Below, in pieces: positions 48,801-62,800 of a DNA stretch of 64,000 nt (position 1 is its first letter; each line of letters starts with the position of its first letter). This DNA is from Scatophagus argus. Its lineage: Eukaryota; Chordata; Actinopteri; Scatophagidae. Below the pieces are notes generated by a model. It had not been told where the DNA came from and did no database searches. It worked only from the letters and a program-made list of their open reading frames with translations. Location: the NCBI RefSeq assembly GCF_020382885.2, contig NC_058506.1, forward strand, positions 10,022,318-10,086,317, given 5' to 3'. The position numbers were made by a program, and so were the translations under genes.

Positions 48801-51800
48801 TGGCGGCCTCATACAGGAGCACCTATCCGATCTCAGAGGGCAGCACAACACAAAAAGTCCTATCCATGACAACCGTGGCCTGAACAAGCCCCTCCCACTG
48901 ACAGCTGGCTTATTGTGTGCTGTGCCTCTGAAGCGGCCTTGTTTCCCTTTGCTTGGACAGTTCAATAACTAATCTGAATGCAGCCAGCAGCATGTAGCTT
49001 TGAAAACGAGGAGGACAGGCCTGATGGAAAAGTCATAATCTGCTTGACACTGTTGTCTCGGGTAAATGGGAGGTTACCTTGTCAGTTCACATGAGGATTC
49101 ATAGGTGGGTCAGAAACACACAACCTAGCTGCTATGATAGAGTTAGACTGTACATTTCTCTCTTTGGTACCCAGCACAATTTTTCATGATTTCAACAAGA
49201 ATATATTTTCACCAGAAATGTCCTTATGAACAGCTTTCTTTTTAGTTATTAAAATCTATACCACAGCTTTTTTTTCAGCCAACAGTTCTGCACAGATCCT
49301 TTGGAGCACATCTGTAATCTACTTTTTCTTAATTTGACTTTCAATATTTGCCTTGTTGATTTAATTAACAACATTCCTTTTAATTTTTGCAGAATAATTT
49401 CCTTTGCAATCTAATATATCAAAGGTTATTGCAGCACATTTCTTTCCAAGATTACAAATGACATTTTGATCTGTCTGTTCCTCCTCCCCTCACAATAATG
49501 AAATTGAGAAAGGGTAACTATGGCTTGGTCTGCTTCCTTCAGTTCATTCATCCATCTGTCACATATCAGACACCCAATTTTGACTAAGCTCAGTGGGGAC
49601 AATGTATGTGAACAAAGCTATACTAACTAACACAAGGAACTCACCCACCAGCTCCCTTCAGCTCAGTGTACGGAGGATATACTGTAGTATCTGTGATTCT
49701 GAAAACCATTTGTTGGGTAGTGGGTAATAACAAATTCTCTGTCTTATTAAACTGATTGAAACCTTTTTATTCTTTATGTGCTGTTATAATTTTATTTTTC
49801 TGATGTGCTATTTAATTCAAGTTTAAAAACTGTGGGCATCTTTTATTTTGTACAGATACTGGGGCGTTTGTGTCACTGCTGACTAAAGTCTGTTAATTGG
49901 TTTATCCACCTGTCCACCACCATGGGTTATGGATCACATTCAGAGCACAATAGATCAGTTAAAAGATCATATGTAATCACAACATCTTTGGTATAATGTA
50001 CTTGAAAGAACATGTTGATCTGTCAGTTCATCCCTCAGCCAGCAGTTACTTGACAGTGACATCACACATAAAATGTGAACAACAAATACAGCAGAACAAA
50101 TGGCGGATGGTCCTGATGTTACTGCATACAGGGCACGCGAGCAGCCCCCCACACACAGCCCTCCCTTTGCCACATGTAGGCTAATGAACAGCAGACTCGT
50201 GCTGTTGATGGAGGAGCCTTTTGGGCTACAAGAACCATGTCTACTCACCACTTTCTGCTTGGACACACACAAACAATGGGACACGTTTGAAGAGCTTGGG
50301 GCCCAAACCCCGAGGAAGGGCAGATGGTGCCCGAGATCGAGGACCGCACCCCCATTAACATGAGAAAAGAGAGGGACAGAAGCGAGGGGAACAGGTACCC
50401 TCATTCCTATTTTCCCCTTCTATAGAGATTAGAGAGGGGGTGACTCATTTACCCAACAGAGTCTGTTGCACTGGAACCAATTAGGAGCATGATGTCAACC
50501 CAACAGCAGAGAATATCAAGTGTGAGGATCCTGTTTAAGCTTTTCCATTCAACACTTTCATTCATGCATTATTAGCTTCCTGGAGCAAATGACTAAAAAT
50601 AATCTTTTATTACAACATTACGGGTGAAGACAAAATATTTTCATTTTTTTTAAGTGTCTGGCTTTAGACCATACAGTGTTTTGAGACAGTAGCATGACTG
50701 AGTGAGTAAGAGGTCGTAACACAGCTCTTTGTAATTCAAATACAAATTGAATTATAGTTTTAATGTCAGCAGGTGGCTAAATCAGTAACCTGTTTTTAAT
50801 CTGCATAATCCCTGATATAAGTGGATGCACATGTTGTGTTTTCATGTCGCTGAGAGACTCTGCAGCAAGCCGTAATGACTAAAACCTACACATAAAACTC
50901 CTAGAGTATTTATTGATTATTATTTAAGAATATATGTGTTGTTAAAAAGTAAGACTATAGCACCACTTACAAAAAATATTGGATTCCCTGAATGTTTCTA
51001 GACCTGGTAAAGTCATTCTTCATCATCATGAAACCTTTGATAAATTGGAAAAAGATGGTGAGCCAAAAACATTCCAGCCTATAAAATCAGTAAAGAATAA
51101 GCTTTTACAGATTGCATTCGCTTTTCAAAACAAAAGCTTGCCAGGCTCCTTCAGAGCTGATAGTGTTTTCCTTTCTTTCCACTGGAGGCATTTTTTTTTT
51201 TTTTACCTAAAAACACAAACAATCCTGTTGCCACAGCTGCAAATGCTGGAGTCTCTCTCTGGGTGGACTGAGACTGTTGTTTTGAAGCATTAATCATACC
51301 AGCCACAGTGTGAGAATTTCTCAGGACCACAGCATTACATAAATGTCTCAATTTACCAAACAAACAGAAAACCAAAAATCTGCAACATTTTAAGTTTCTA
51401 TTTGCAGTGATAGAGTTATGAAATCTTGATGATTTCCCCCACACTGTGTGATTATAAAGAATACACTAGAGCGATTTCTGCATTATATACTGTGTGGTGT
51501 TCAGCATACTGTTAAGATCATATTCTGTCTCCCCCTAGTGGCTACTTGAAGGACCGCTAGAACATCCAGTAGATTCAGATGTTGTCCTGGTGAACAACAA
51601 ACATTATCATATCTCTATACAGTATCCCACACTGACTGAAGAACATTGCAAAAGGCTTAAAACAAACAGAATAGTTTAATTATTTAATTTCAAAGGCATG
51701 TCTTTCCATGCCCTCTTCCTTTTCTCTCAGCTTCACTTTAATTATAAGGTGCACAAAAGTGCAGTGCATGTTACTTTCATGAAAAATAAGGGTATAGTCA

Positions 51801-53929
51801 TGCAGTTTCATGTTTTGAGCTGGAGCGAATGGAGGGCATTTAGATTTACCTACTAGACATGTATTTTTGTGAATCAAATGCTTCAAAGGTGCATTGCATA
51901 AGATGTGGAGCAATTCACATGTATCAGTCCCTTTGCATTGTCAATGAGTGAATGGAGTGTAACTCATAAAATTAGACTTTTCAGTTTTCCTATACAACCT
52001 ATGGACTGATTTCTATGTAAAGAAAAAAAAAGGAAAATCCATAGGATGCAATGAGATGAATATTGCCAGCACTCCCAAGTGCCTTGCCTTTCTTCCACTC
52101 CTCTACAGCGACAAGGGTTACTCTGATGCATAAACTATGTTTTCACTTGCAATGACATGAGAAATAATAAAACCAAAAGAGTTTTGCAAGGCATGGCGAA
52201 TAAGTATATTAAATCAGAATTTGCAGAAGAGAATGAAACAAAATGACAGACAAGTTGTCTGTCACTCCACATCACTGTTGCCCTGGTTACAGGGAGTAAC
52301 ATGCACATTTTGTTTTAAATGTTGATGAGTTCAATTCTGCCATTAAAAAGAAAGAGGCTCTCCAAATACAGATCTGACTGGCAAATGGAGCATGACAGGA
52401 TCAGTCCTGTTTGTGGTGACAAGTGAGGTTGAACCGTATAGTTTGCCACAGAGAATTTCTGTCATTCATGGTTGACTGTTTGACCAGAAGCAACAATCTG
52501 CAGGGAACCAACATGTCCAACCAGCACAAGGTCAGGGGACACTGAGTGGAGTCAAAGGAAACAAAGTGGACACCCCAGAGACTTCCCCAGAGGGAGATAT
52601 GGTAAATTGTTGTTGGTTAATGTGTGATACGCTGTGATGATCTGATGACAGTTGTCTAAGAATGTAAGCAGAGGACCTGCTTTACTGACTGCAAAAAAAA
52701 GTTCATCAGAGTGACACTTAAATATTTCTTGCACCTCTATACCTCTAAGATCACACTAAGATCATTAAACAGAATAGGGCTTATATGACATTTTGCATAG
52801 TACCATAAGCAGTAGCTCTGCATAAAACATGTAACTTTTTGTATATGGCATTTAGCTATAGCATAAAATTTTCATTCCTCACCACCAGGAGATTAAGATT
52901 CAGATCAATATTTATCTGGATCGGGCCAAGTTTGGTCAACTTTGTCCAGGACCACTGTGTATCTTCAGTGTTGGCCTTTATCACACTCAGCAATGCTGAA
53001 AGACCACAATTTTGTGCAAATGCAAGAGACAAGAAGCCACCTCACTACCTCAGCAAAATTTCCTCTTAGTTCCCATCCAGAGCTCTTATTTCAGGCTTAC
53101 TCCAGACACTAGTCAAGGGGAAAATGATAGGGTGAACAAGCCTGCCTTGTAGATTGTGGCCTTGAAGTTGTCTATGAAGTATGTCATCAAAAGCAAAACA
53201 CGGACAACTGATTTGTGGATTGTAGCCATGGCTGAGATGTTGTGGTAAACAAAATACTCATTCATTTTGTGTACCTCCACATTCCATAGGTCAGTTCTCT
53301 ACCTATGCAGGCAGAAGACAAAAGTGTATAATAGAAAAAGATACGTTTTGGAAATTTATCCTCCTTAATCTTCTTAATCTTAAAATGCAAAAGGCTGTAA
53401 TCATTCTGTTTCACTATAGCTTCTCAAAACACACGCTGAAACATAAAATTCTAGTCCATGCCTGTTGCATTTATTGATAGACATTAGAAATTACAGGTGT
53501 TGTGGAATATCTCAGATATCCTTATTAGTTAAATAAGGTAAAAATTGGAATGTTTTTCAAATCAATATATGTAGTGAAAACATATTTGTAAAGGTCTGAG
53601 GCTGGCTGCATAGGTCCTAAATGAAGGTCTTCCAGTGTGTTAATTAGAATATTAGGGAAGTGAAAACATAAACATTAAATGTATGTTTAAAATCACAGAT
53701 ATGTGGAGTAAAAACTATATTGTGAGCCTAAAATATATCAAAAGCAAAACAGCAGGCCTATATCAATTATTTATTATTCAGGCATTTTCACTAGTTTACC
53801 TTCTGTACAAAAACACGACTGAAAAATGTATTGATTAATATGAACAACTGATTTATTAATCTATAAGAAAAACGATGTGTAGTTGCAGCCTCAACCAGCA
53901 TGAAGATCAGTGAGGCTCATTATAATATC

Positions 53930-54560
53930 CCACAGATGGAGTCCTCCTCCCAGTCAGAGATCTCCGCCCCAGTCATCTTGGGCTGCAGCTCTGAAGCCCG
54001 GATGCTCCGCCATGCCGACTCTATCAGAGAACGGAATAATTTATTCACCAACCTGCCTGACGCTGGGCGACTAGGAGTTCACTGAAGAAGTCAGCGAGAC
54101 TGTTTGGATGGGAGAGAAGCCTTTATCGTGGAAAGACTATCACGGAACATCTGCGCTGTGGTTGCTTGCGTGTTTGTGCTGCTTGCCACCGTTGTGTTGA
54201 TGTAGGGACACTTGTGTGCTAGCTACGCTAACGTTAGCTCGAGTAGAGAGAGTACGCGTTAGTGACAGTCCGGCCGGAGGCGGGGAGAACTGTGAGGTGA
54301 GACTGTTAGTTTGATGGTGACTACACTGTTGACTGTACGCGAATAGGTGGCCATCTGGTAGATAGTATCACTTTCATAAATGTGACTCATGCTTTTGGGA
54401 GGGGGTCCAGGCGGCAGCATTTCGAGGTGGGTAACGTAACTTGAATGTTTGTCTGTTAACGCTTTTTGGCCGGAGTGGAGCTGAACGTTTAGTCGACGTT
54501 TGTCTTTGGCCCGCGGTAGAGACGCTAGGAGCTAGCCTGCTAACTAACTAGGTAACTGTC
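53930..54560 (+). promoter_or_regulatory. CpG-rich promoter region of mepce
   Basis: CpG dinucleotides are frequent here, against a CpG-poor background. The segment ends close to the first donor and contains the perfect palindrome GCTAACGTTAGC at 54227-54238. There is no TATA box, which fits a housekeeping gene. Confidence 0.6.
54120..54296 (+). other. Candidate non-coding first exon of mepce
   Basis: Ends at a strong donor, GAG|GTGAGA (GT at 54297). It would join to the acceptor at 54980-54981 (CAACTTTCAG), which opens the exon holding the ATG. A second donor-like site (GAG|GTGGGT) near 54426 is an alternative. The 5' end is estimated. Confidence 0.4.
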
Positions 54561-55028
54561 CAACACAGGGACTCCTTAACTTTTCCTGGGTGTACATTGT
54601 GCTTATGTCACATACCCTGATACTCCGATAATGGTGTAATTTCAGAGTATATGTCAGGAAATGTCGGAAGTAAATTGTTATTTGACTCACTCTCCTCGCT
54701 CAATACAATGTGATTGACCACGGCTGAACTTAAACTGACCCTCTTATTGTCACATGCACCTTGGAGGTGCAGGTTCCAGGAACTAAGCAATACTTGGCAG
54801 ATGGTCATCAGATAGTCGCTGTTAGTGTAAATTAAAATTGTATGAGTTCACTTTGCAGTTCTGGGTGTGCATTGCAACAAGATGGAGAAACCTAATTTTA
54901 CGACATTATGACATTGTTCATCATACTTTCAAAGGGTGTTTCAGCGCTTTCCACTCACTTAAGTTATTTTGCAACTTTCAGATCCAGAAGAATTTCCATG
55001 TCTGCATCAGTTCTGGAAACCAAACAAG

Positions 55029-58000
55029 ATGTCTGCTGATGAGGATAGTATAAAAACTGGCAGTCCACAGGCCAGCTCAACATCATCTCTGCAGCTTTCA
55101 GAATGCAGTGGAGGTTACAGCACTATATCTGTGATGGTGGACGGTACGGCTGCCACCCCCGAGTTTGCAGCTGCTTGTCCTGTCCCGGGTACAGCAGCCT
55201 CACCAAAACACACCAGCACAATTGACACTCTGACAAACTCAGATGACAGCGGACAGAGAGCCAGAGGGAATGAGAATACCATTGGTCGCAGGAACAGCTT
55301 CCATCATTCCAAACAACAGCAACAGACAAAACTAACAAAGCGCCGCAACACAGCAAACTCTAGTTTCAAGCATCCGGCATCTGGCAAGAGGAGACGAAGG
55401 GCCAACTCTGAGAGTGACTCCGTCCTGCCTACAAATTTCCTCTTAGGTGGGAACATTTTTGACCCACTGAATCTCAACAGCCTGCTGGATGAGGATGTCA
55501 ACAGGGCACTGAATGCAGAGACACCCAAATCCTCCCCGTTACCTGCAAAGAGTCGAGATCCTGTCGAGATCCTCATCCCCAGAGACATCACAGATCCACT
55601 GAACCTGAACAGTGGGATAGCAGACAGCAGCTTTTTGGTGTCCCCCTTCAAGAGTGGTGGCAGGAGGAGACACCGTAACAGACACCATGGAGGAGGAGGA
55701 TGTGGAGGTGGGGTTGGTGGTGTAAGTGGGATCTCAGCTGCACAGAGCAACCTCTCAGATTCAGCAAAAAATGAGGTAAAAACAAGCACCTCCGCACTGG
55801 TTCCAGGTATGTTAGCTTCATGTTCTGTGCTGGATGTCTCCAAAGAGTCCAACAGTTTCTCCAGTGTCACAGGGGATTCCCATGTGCACTCAGCTGACAA
55901 CTCAGCCAGCTGCAAGGAGGAGATGGCATCTGTAACTATGGAGGATTCCACCTCCACTGTATCAGGGGGACCAAACCAGCACACAAGCAGACGCAAGCGT
56001 CGGCGCAACTCTGGCAAAATGGATCCCCCTGTGACTCATTCTACACCACTTGGAAAGTCAGGATCTGGAGACAGAAGTTGTGGTGCAGGGGGTCAGAGGA
56101 ACTCTCAGTTGTTCCAGACACCAAGGAGTGGGCCCAAAACAGGTCCAGGAGGTCGCCAACACCAGCAGCCCCACAACCAGGCAAAGGAGCAACAGAAGAA
56201 GAAGTTCCAGTATGGGAACTATAACAAGTATTATGGCTACCGCAACCCAAGCAATAGTGAAGACCCACGGATACGTCTGCTTCGTCCGGAATGGTTTGAA
56301 GGTAAAGATGTTCTGGATTTGGGATGCAACTCAGGCCACCTAACACTCTACATTGCCAAAATGCTAAGGCCTGCCCGCATATTGGGCCTGGACATCGACA
56401 GTGGATTGGTACATGCAGCCCGTAAGAACATCAGACATTATCTGTCTGAACTGCAGACCCAAGAGGCCAGACGTGCAATGCAGAGCACTAAACAAGAGGA
56501 GAGGAATGGAAATGAAAGTCACACAGGCGCAGACAAAAAGCACAATGAAGCTGAGAGCAGGGATGAAAATGGGAAACCAGTGAAAGGAGAAAGTGGCCCT
56601 GCAGAGACTGTAAATGACAATGACTCCTGTCACACAGATGAGACAGGGACCCAGAGGCAGGACAGCAGAACTGAGGAAATGGAGCAGGGAGATTGTGATT
56701 TGCCCCCCGCAGATCACTCTGTGAGCTGCTCTTTTCCTGTGTCCTTACGGATCTCCAGGGGGCCCATTGCTGCTCCTCCACTAACAGAAACATCCACGAC
56801 ACGGCCCGGGGAGTTCCCCTCAAATGTGTCCTTCATCAAGGTAAGACGGTATTCTCTGTGTGGACATATTGGTGGTGGCATGTGTGATGTTGCCCCATTA
56901 CCTGATCTTTTGGGAGCCTGGGTTAGGGTCAAAACTAAATCTGTATATCACAATTGAAGACTTCCTGCATTATGTCTCCCTTTTATATATTCATAAAGAC
57001 CAGGGTGAACAGCATGATGTAAAGAAACAAGCCCTTATCCATTGTAAAACATTTTAAATGCATCCAAAACACTAATTAGGAGTGAGGCTGCATGTTACAG
57101 GAAACACTCTGGGGAGGACTGATTTAAGAAGAGGACTTGATAGAGAGTGTGCGCCCACTTGTTCTCCCTGGAAACTGATAATGATAATTGTCTAGCCTCT
57201 AAATTAGGAATAACATTGTCACAGCACAGTCAGTTCTACTGGAACCTGCTGGTTGCACCATGGGGCTTATCTGGACAATATACATATGCTATTAACGTTC
57301 CCAGAAAAGGAGTCGCAGTTTTAAATTTCATGCAAAATGATCTATGTATAAAAATATTGTGTCCATTCATTTATCAATCTTAAAAATTTTATATCTAAAA
57401 ATGATGTTGAAAAGATCTTTCAGGATATTGGTTCATGTTAACTTTAAGGGAATTCCCGCTAGTTTGTCCACTCTTACGTTTGTATACTTAAGTGTGTGTG
57501 TGTTTCCAATCAGAGGCTCACTCTTCTCTGAAGTTGTTGGGAACTGAAAGATGGAAGCAGGAAAGAGGAAGCAGTCTGTCTTTTTCATCAGATTGATGTT
57601 GTGATGTGGATGGCAGCATTTCTAAGGGCATCCGCTGTCATGATCTCCCCGTGGCTGAGAATTTGACAAATATAACCGCAGCTTTCAGAGATAAATGTTC
57701 CTCAGCAAGGGCTATATTGTTGTGATTTCTATTAAAGTATCATCACTCCACTGGCCTTGGGCTTTACAGGCTTTGTGTAGGCAGCGACATGAACTGGTTA
57801 GATGCAGAAAGCATAGTGTTTCTGAATGAGACTAATAACTGCTTCCTCCCTGCTATGAGAATTGGATGTAATGGCAGTACAGCACAGAGCTTATCCTGCA
57901 AATGAGTGGCAAGCCTCAATATGAGCTCCAGAGCCCCCTCAGCCTGCACAATACATGATGGATTTGAGGGAGAAGTGTCAGGCTGCCAATTATTTGTTTG

Positions 58001-59813
58001 ACAAACCCACCCTGGTATCAGGTTATAGTCTGGAAAGTTGGGAGGTTCATTTGATTTAATGTAGCAGGTGTTTTTTGTTACTTCTTAATGCTAAGTTCAC
58101 ATCAACTCCCAAATTAGAAAATTACCAAATATAGTTTGAGTGACAAGGAGGAAAATCTTGACCTTGGCTGGCCTTTCGTGCATGTGTGAATCCAAACACC
58201 AGCTATTGCTAGTATCACCTGTTCTCTTCCTGATAAGGAATAAGATCCGTTCTGATAACCAGGTTACCTAAACTTCCTCCATTGTCTTCTGTTGAAGGGG
58301 AATCCAGATCAAATAACACTCTCCTTCTGTTAGTCTTCAACTCTGTTCTTCTGTCCTTTGTGCTGCTTTTTCTCCTTCAGCAGTAATCATGTATAACAGT
58401 CCATGCTTCTCTCGGGCTCTTAAATCAGACAGTGAAATTATAGTCAGGAATATCTCTGTACTGTAACTGTGACCTTTTGCCTTGTCCAGTCTTTACAGTC
58501 ACTTGTTTGTAATGTTGGCGATAATAGGATGTAAACTGTTTTTTCTGCTGGTCCACTCCGTGATAAGACTGCAAGTAATGGTCATTTTCAACATTCACTA
58601 ATCAGCATTGACTTTTTTCTAATGAAGTTTTTCTCTGACCAACAGTGATTTCATTAAAATGGTGCAAAACAGAAAACAGCTCCTTATATTCACGTTTATG
58701 CCTGTTTTTACTTGATAAAAGATGTGAAATAATAAGTCGGTTATTAGAACAAATCCCTTTCAGGACCTCTCTACACAAGCCTTCATATTAATTTGGCACC
58801 AGTTAGAAGTCACATGGTTTCACAGAACAGCAGTAAGATGCGGTGTGTCTCCTTTCTCGATAGCTCTTGGGTTTGTGTGTTACACAGCTCTGCTACTAGC
58901 CTCCATTGGAAGATTACTTAATGTATAATTATATGGTCCATTAAAAATTTTTAGTTGCGGCATCTCGGTGTTGTTGACTATTTTTAGCTGTTGTTTTATA
59001 CTTCATCTGTCCAGAACCTAAAAAGAATCTTTCCTTTTGCTGTTCACCAACAGTAGTAGGGTTGTCATCCTGACCTGGAACTTACCTGGTATACAAGTGA
59101 TGACTTGTGAATGAGAGGGATCGACTTGTCAAACCAAATTAAACGTGCCTTATCAAAGCCATGTTTTTTCTCACTGGACCTCTTCTCTCCTTTAGGCCAA
59201 TTATGTACTGGAGAACGATAATCTTCTCTCAACTCAGCGGCCAGAATACGACGTTATCATGTGCCTGAGTGTCACCAAATGGGTTCACCTGAACTGGGGA
59301 GACAATGGCCTCAAGCGGCTCTTCAAGAGAGTCTACAGACATCTCCGTCCTGGGGGCATGTTTATCCTGGAGCCACAGCCCTGGGAGTCCTACGTGAGGA
59401 GGAGGAAGTTGACGGTAAGAAGCCTAGAGAGCAAGCCTGTTTGATGTAAACCATGACTTTTGTAATAGAGGGTTATATACCAGGTGTCCTTAGTGATTTT
59501 TAAGCTTGGTTTGATTAGCTCAAGTATAACAAATATTTGTTTTTCTTCTCGCTTGACAGGATTGTATTAGCAGGAATTACCACAGTATCCGCCTCAAACC
59601 TGACCAGTTTTCATCATACCTTACAACGGAGGTGGGCTTCAGCAGTTTTGAGTACCTTGGGGCCCCCAAGTGTTCAGTAAGAGGTAATTCACTTATTTGT
59701 CAGAACAAATTCATACATCACATCATTTTCACCCTTGTAGCTTGGTGTCATGTTCAACACTTCTGCACATCACAACAGGTTTTCAGAGGCCAATCTACTT
59801 ATTTCACAAATGA
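55029..59813 (+). CDS. mepce: 7SK snRNA methylphosphate capping enzyme (Bin3 family)
   Basis: Four coding exons: 55029-56840, 59196-59414, 59560-59683, 59779-59813, giving 729 aa (human MEPCE 689). The enzyme transfers methyl from S-adenosylmethionine to the gamma-phosphate at the 5' end of 7SK RNA in the nucleus and stays bound in the 7SK snRNP that restrains P-TEFb. Visible: a basic, low-complexity N-terminus; the conserved block [20 protein letters not shown] (about 125-150); [14 protein letters not shown] (about 177-191); [16 protein letters not shown] (about 392); SAM motif [12 protein letters not shown] (427-437); LDIDSGL (about 454); [12 protein letters not shown] (629-640); [12 protein letters not shown] (655-667); and the end [11 protein letters not shown]. 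The ATG at 55029 is chosen because the acceptor at 54981 places the earlier in-frame ATG (54969) in the intron. A polar insert at about 475-565 splits the catalytic domain. The last intron is only 95 nt. Confidence 0.97.
56841..59195 (+). other. First coding-region intron of mepce
   Basis: A 2.35-kb GT-AG intron in phase 0. I see no exon, RNA gene or clear repeat in it. Confidence 0.7.
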
Positions 59814-62800
59814 CCGCTCCTGCCTTGAAGATCTTTGAATGTGAGTAGCCTACACCACCACCATACATACAAGTCAGCCAGCTGCTCCGGACTGTGAGGA
59901 ATCCTCTGAATCCATAACAGTTACTCCCGCTATTAAGCAGGGCTGATGATGACATTCAGAAAGGAGAATGGGACCAAAAGTGGAATTCATCTCGTGAAGA
60001 TGATCTGTGGAGAAGAGGCACCTATCAGAATCTTCTGGGACTTCAAATTCTTAAAAGTATGGAGTGAACTCAGATAGGACTCCCCACATCCCAGTTTGGC
60101 CAGACTGTGGAAGAGGTGCTCATCTCATCATTTCCTTGGAATGTCTTAGCGCTGATGATGCCTCAGTTTGATGCATGGCCATAACGTGTTTTAGTATCTT
60201 GGGCCATATTGCTCTTCTTTTGCAACTTTATTCTGTGCCACCACATCACCATACATTTGTTATATATGTTAGGGTTGGGTGATAGGACAGAGACCGATGG
60301 TGTAGCTCCGTGTGACCAACTGTATGTTGTGAAGCTGCAGGATACCACTGCATTAGAAAGCCATTATCAGTTCATACTGACATGAGGTCTCCTGACAGGC
60401 CTCACTGGAGTGCAGGTAGTGTGTGTTATGCTGTTTAAGATATCAGATGAATGATGAAATGTTGCTGGCTTCGTTTCCAACTACTGATGGCACTGAAATT
60501 ATGCTCTTAGTGGTTCAGTAGCTGCATCAGGTTGAAGCCTTGAATCCTGTTGCGAGAGACATATAAATGCATATATTGTGGTGAATTTAAAACAGCCAAA
60601 TAAATTCCATCAGCCCTAGATTCAGTATGATGATGTATTTGTCCTATCTCCCAGCCTTAAGTTGTTTCGTCATTATTTTGCAAAATAGGCCTAAGAGCTG
60701 AATGAACTTTAATGTGTTAGAAAATGTAAGAGTTTAAATTTTGAAATGGGTCTAGATGAAAATCTCCTAAAATGCACAACCCTTATGAGGAGATGCATTG
60801 AAAACAGCCAAATCAACAAACTAACTAGTGAAATAGTGATAGCTTACCCAGTGCACTGCCAAGTTTTTTTGTTTGTTTGTTTTTTGACGGTATTGTTTCT
60901 GTTGTAGTCCTCGAATATTAGACTCTGTAATTATAACATGGAGACAGTATTTAGTTTTAGCAGGTGTACGACCACTGGGAAGAGAAAGAAGTTAAAAAAT
61001 GAGATGTCTACATTTTCAAGAAAGGAGATTTGGCTGTTCTGAATGTAAACTTTCTGCCTTCAGGTCTTTGTTTTTTACATGAAAGTATGAATCATTTAGG
61101 AAACTACAAATTACTTTATGGGTCTTTTTGGTGCTCCATCCAAATGTTAGGATGCACATTTGAGCTGTGGTGACACCCATGTGTCGGCTCAGCTCAAAGT
61201 AATTCAGCACAAGGACTATTTTGCAAGGTAGACCTGTAGCATGGCATGTTTTGTTTTTTTTATTTCTTTCTCTAATGACCGTTAAGCCATAGCCCTCCTT
61301 TATCTGTTGTTTACAATGTCACTCATGAGGTGCTTGACTGAGTGTAAATGGACTCAGAAGCCTGTTATTACAGAGTTACTACAGCTTCTTCAGTGCTGTA
61401 TGAACACACACACACACGCACACACATTCTTTTGTGTGCTCGGTTTATCTCTACTGGACCGGCATCAATTCAAACAGCATCAGATTCACCTGTAATACTT
61501 CTCTAACTCCTGAGTTAGACTCAAATTCTATAAAGCTTAACAAAAAAATTGTACAAAATGGGTTGTTTCTAAAAGTACCGAAATTGTTTGACTTTATACC
61601 GTTAATATGCTGTTTGTATTGACGTGCTGCCAAAATATTTTATGGGTCTTTTTCTCTTGAATTTGACAAAATATGCCATCATCATCTTGGTCTTTGGCCT
61701 AATGAGGACACTTATGAGTTGCAGGTAGTCAGTGTTTGTGAGTGTATGTTCAGTGGTGTGCGCTGTATGCCGCTCTTCTACAAACTTTCATGTTAAGTGG
61801 CTGGGACGGAAAATCTTTTTTTTTTTTCCTTCTTCTTTCTTTTGAGACTGCTTCAGCATATGGGATACAAGGATGGGAGATGACAGATGATACACATTTC
61901 TGTGTTAATAAGTAATTGATGTAAATAAGTTTGCAAATTTTGTTTTACTGGTGTCAATATTAACGGCTCGTGTCATTTTCCAGTGGAATTTTTTTTTTCT
62001 TCTTTTGTCCTCTTTTAAAATGTTTGCTGCCAAGTTCTGAGTGCGTCACAGGTCAGAATTTTTGTTGCTAAATCAGCTCTGTAACAACAAATTAATATGT
62101 ACATTACAAAGTTCTGATGTGTTTGCATTGTTCTGTCCTGGCAGGCACACGGATTGTTAGATTGGCATCTTTATTTTTTTATAAACTGTTTGAAAGGAGT
62201 GTTGTTGTCAGTGCACTGTCATTTCATTTCATTTGACATGACATTTTGACGTTCTTCAGAATGCTGAAGATTTGAATGCATTTCCGATCAAACCTTTTAG
62301 AGGACGTTATGGAACACTGATTCAACTAAAACGTGAAGCTTCAGGTTACATTTTGAACTGAAAGTGAACTGGCCTCAACAACAGCTGGCCCATCAGACAC
62401 AGGGCACCGAATCACGTCTTTCTCTGAAGCTAAGACAATCAGCTTCTCAGGCTTGAATCAGCCCACTGCTGTAATTTCACGGGCATTTGCATTATTAGCA
62501 AACGTTTTCTTTTCCTCCTTGCGGGTAACATAGTGAGTATTTTTTCTGAGAAACAAGTTGTGTTCTGCACCTTACTGTCTCAGCAGCAGCATTACAGATT
62601 TTAACCCTATAGGCCTGACTTGTAAGTTAAGGTATCCAAGTTAAATCTTGTTTCGCTGGCAATGTGAAAGCGCATGTTGTCATACAGTGTTGTATAAACT
62701 TCATGTACTTCCCTTTGTAGATTTGCACAAAGTGTTGCGAAATCAATGACGTTCATTTTTATGAAATTAAATTACACATTACACATTTTTGTGCAGTATT

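Larger units (their letters stand above)
41431..53899. other. Intergenic region between pak1 and mepce
   Basis: No conserved coding exon was recognised on either strand. Interspersed repeats cluster at 43.2-45.9 kb and are listed separately. A 145-codon open frame at 49967-50404 on the - strand is not convincing. The rest is plain AT-rich sequence with short homopolymers. Confidence 0.6.

Noticed and set aside
49967..50404. 145-codon open frame, - strand
   Set aside because: No recognisable domain and no supporting splice or promoter signals; other frames are open here too, which suggests chance in GC-richer sequence.
54969..55028. Earlier in-frame ATG of mepce at 54969
   Set aside because: A strong acceptor ends at 54981, so this ATG is intronic. 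The ATG at 55029 has a good context and starts the exon-encoded frame.
57596..57660. C/D snoRNA-like motifs (GTGATGT ... CTGA) in the mepce intron
   Set aside because: The C box is imperfect and there is no terminal stem.
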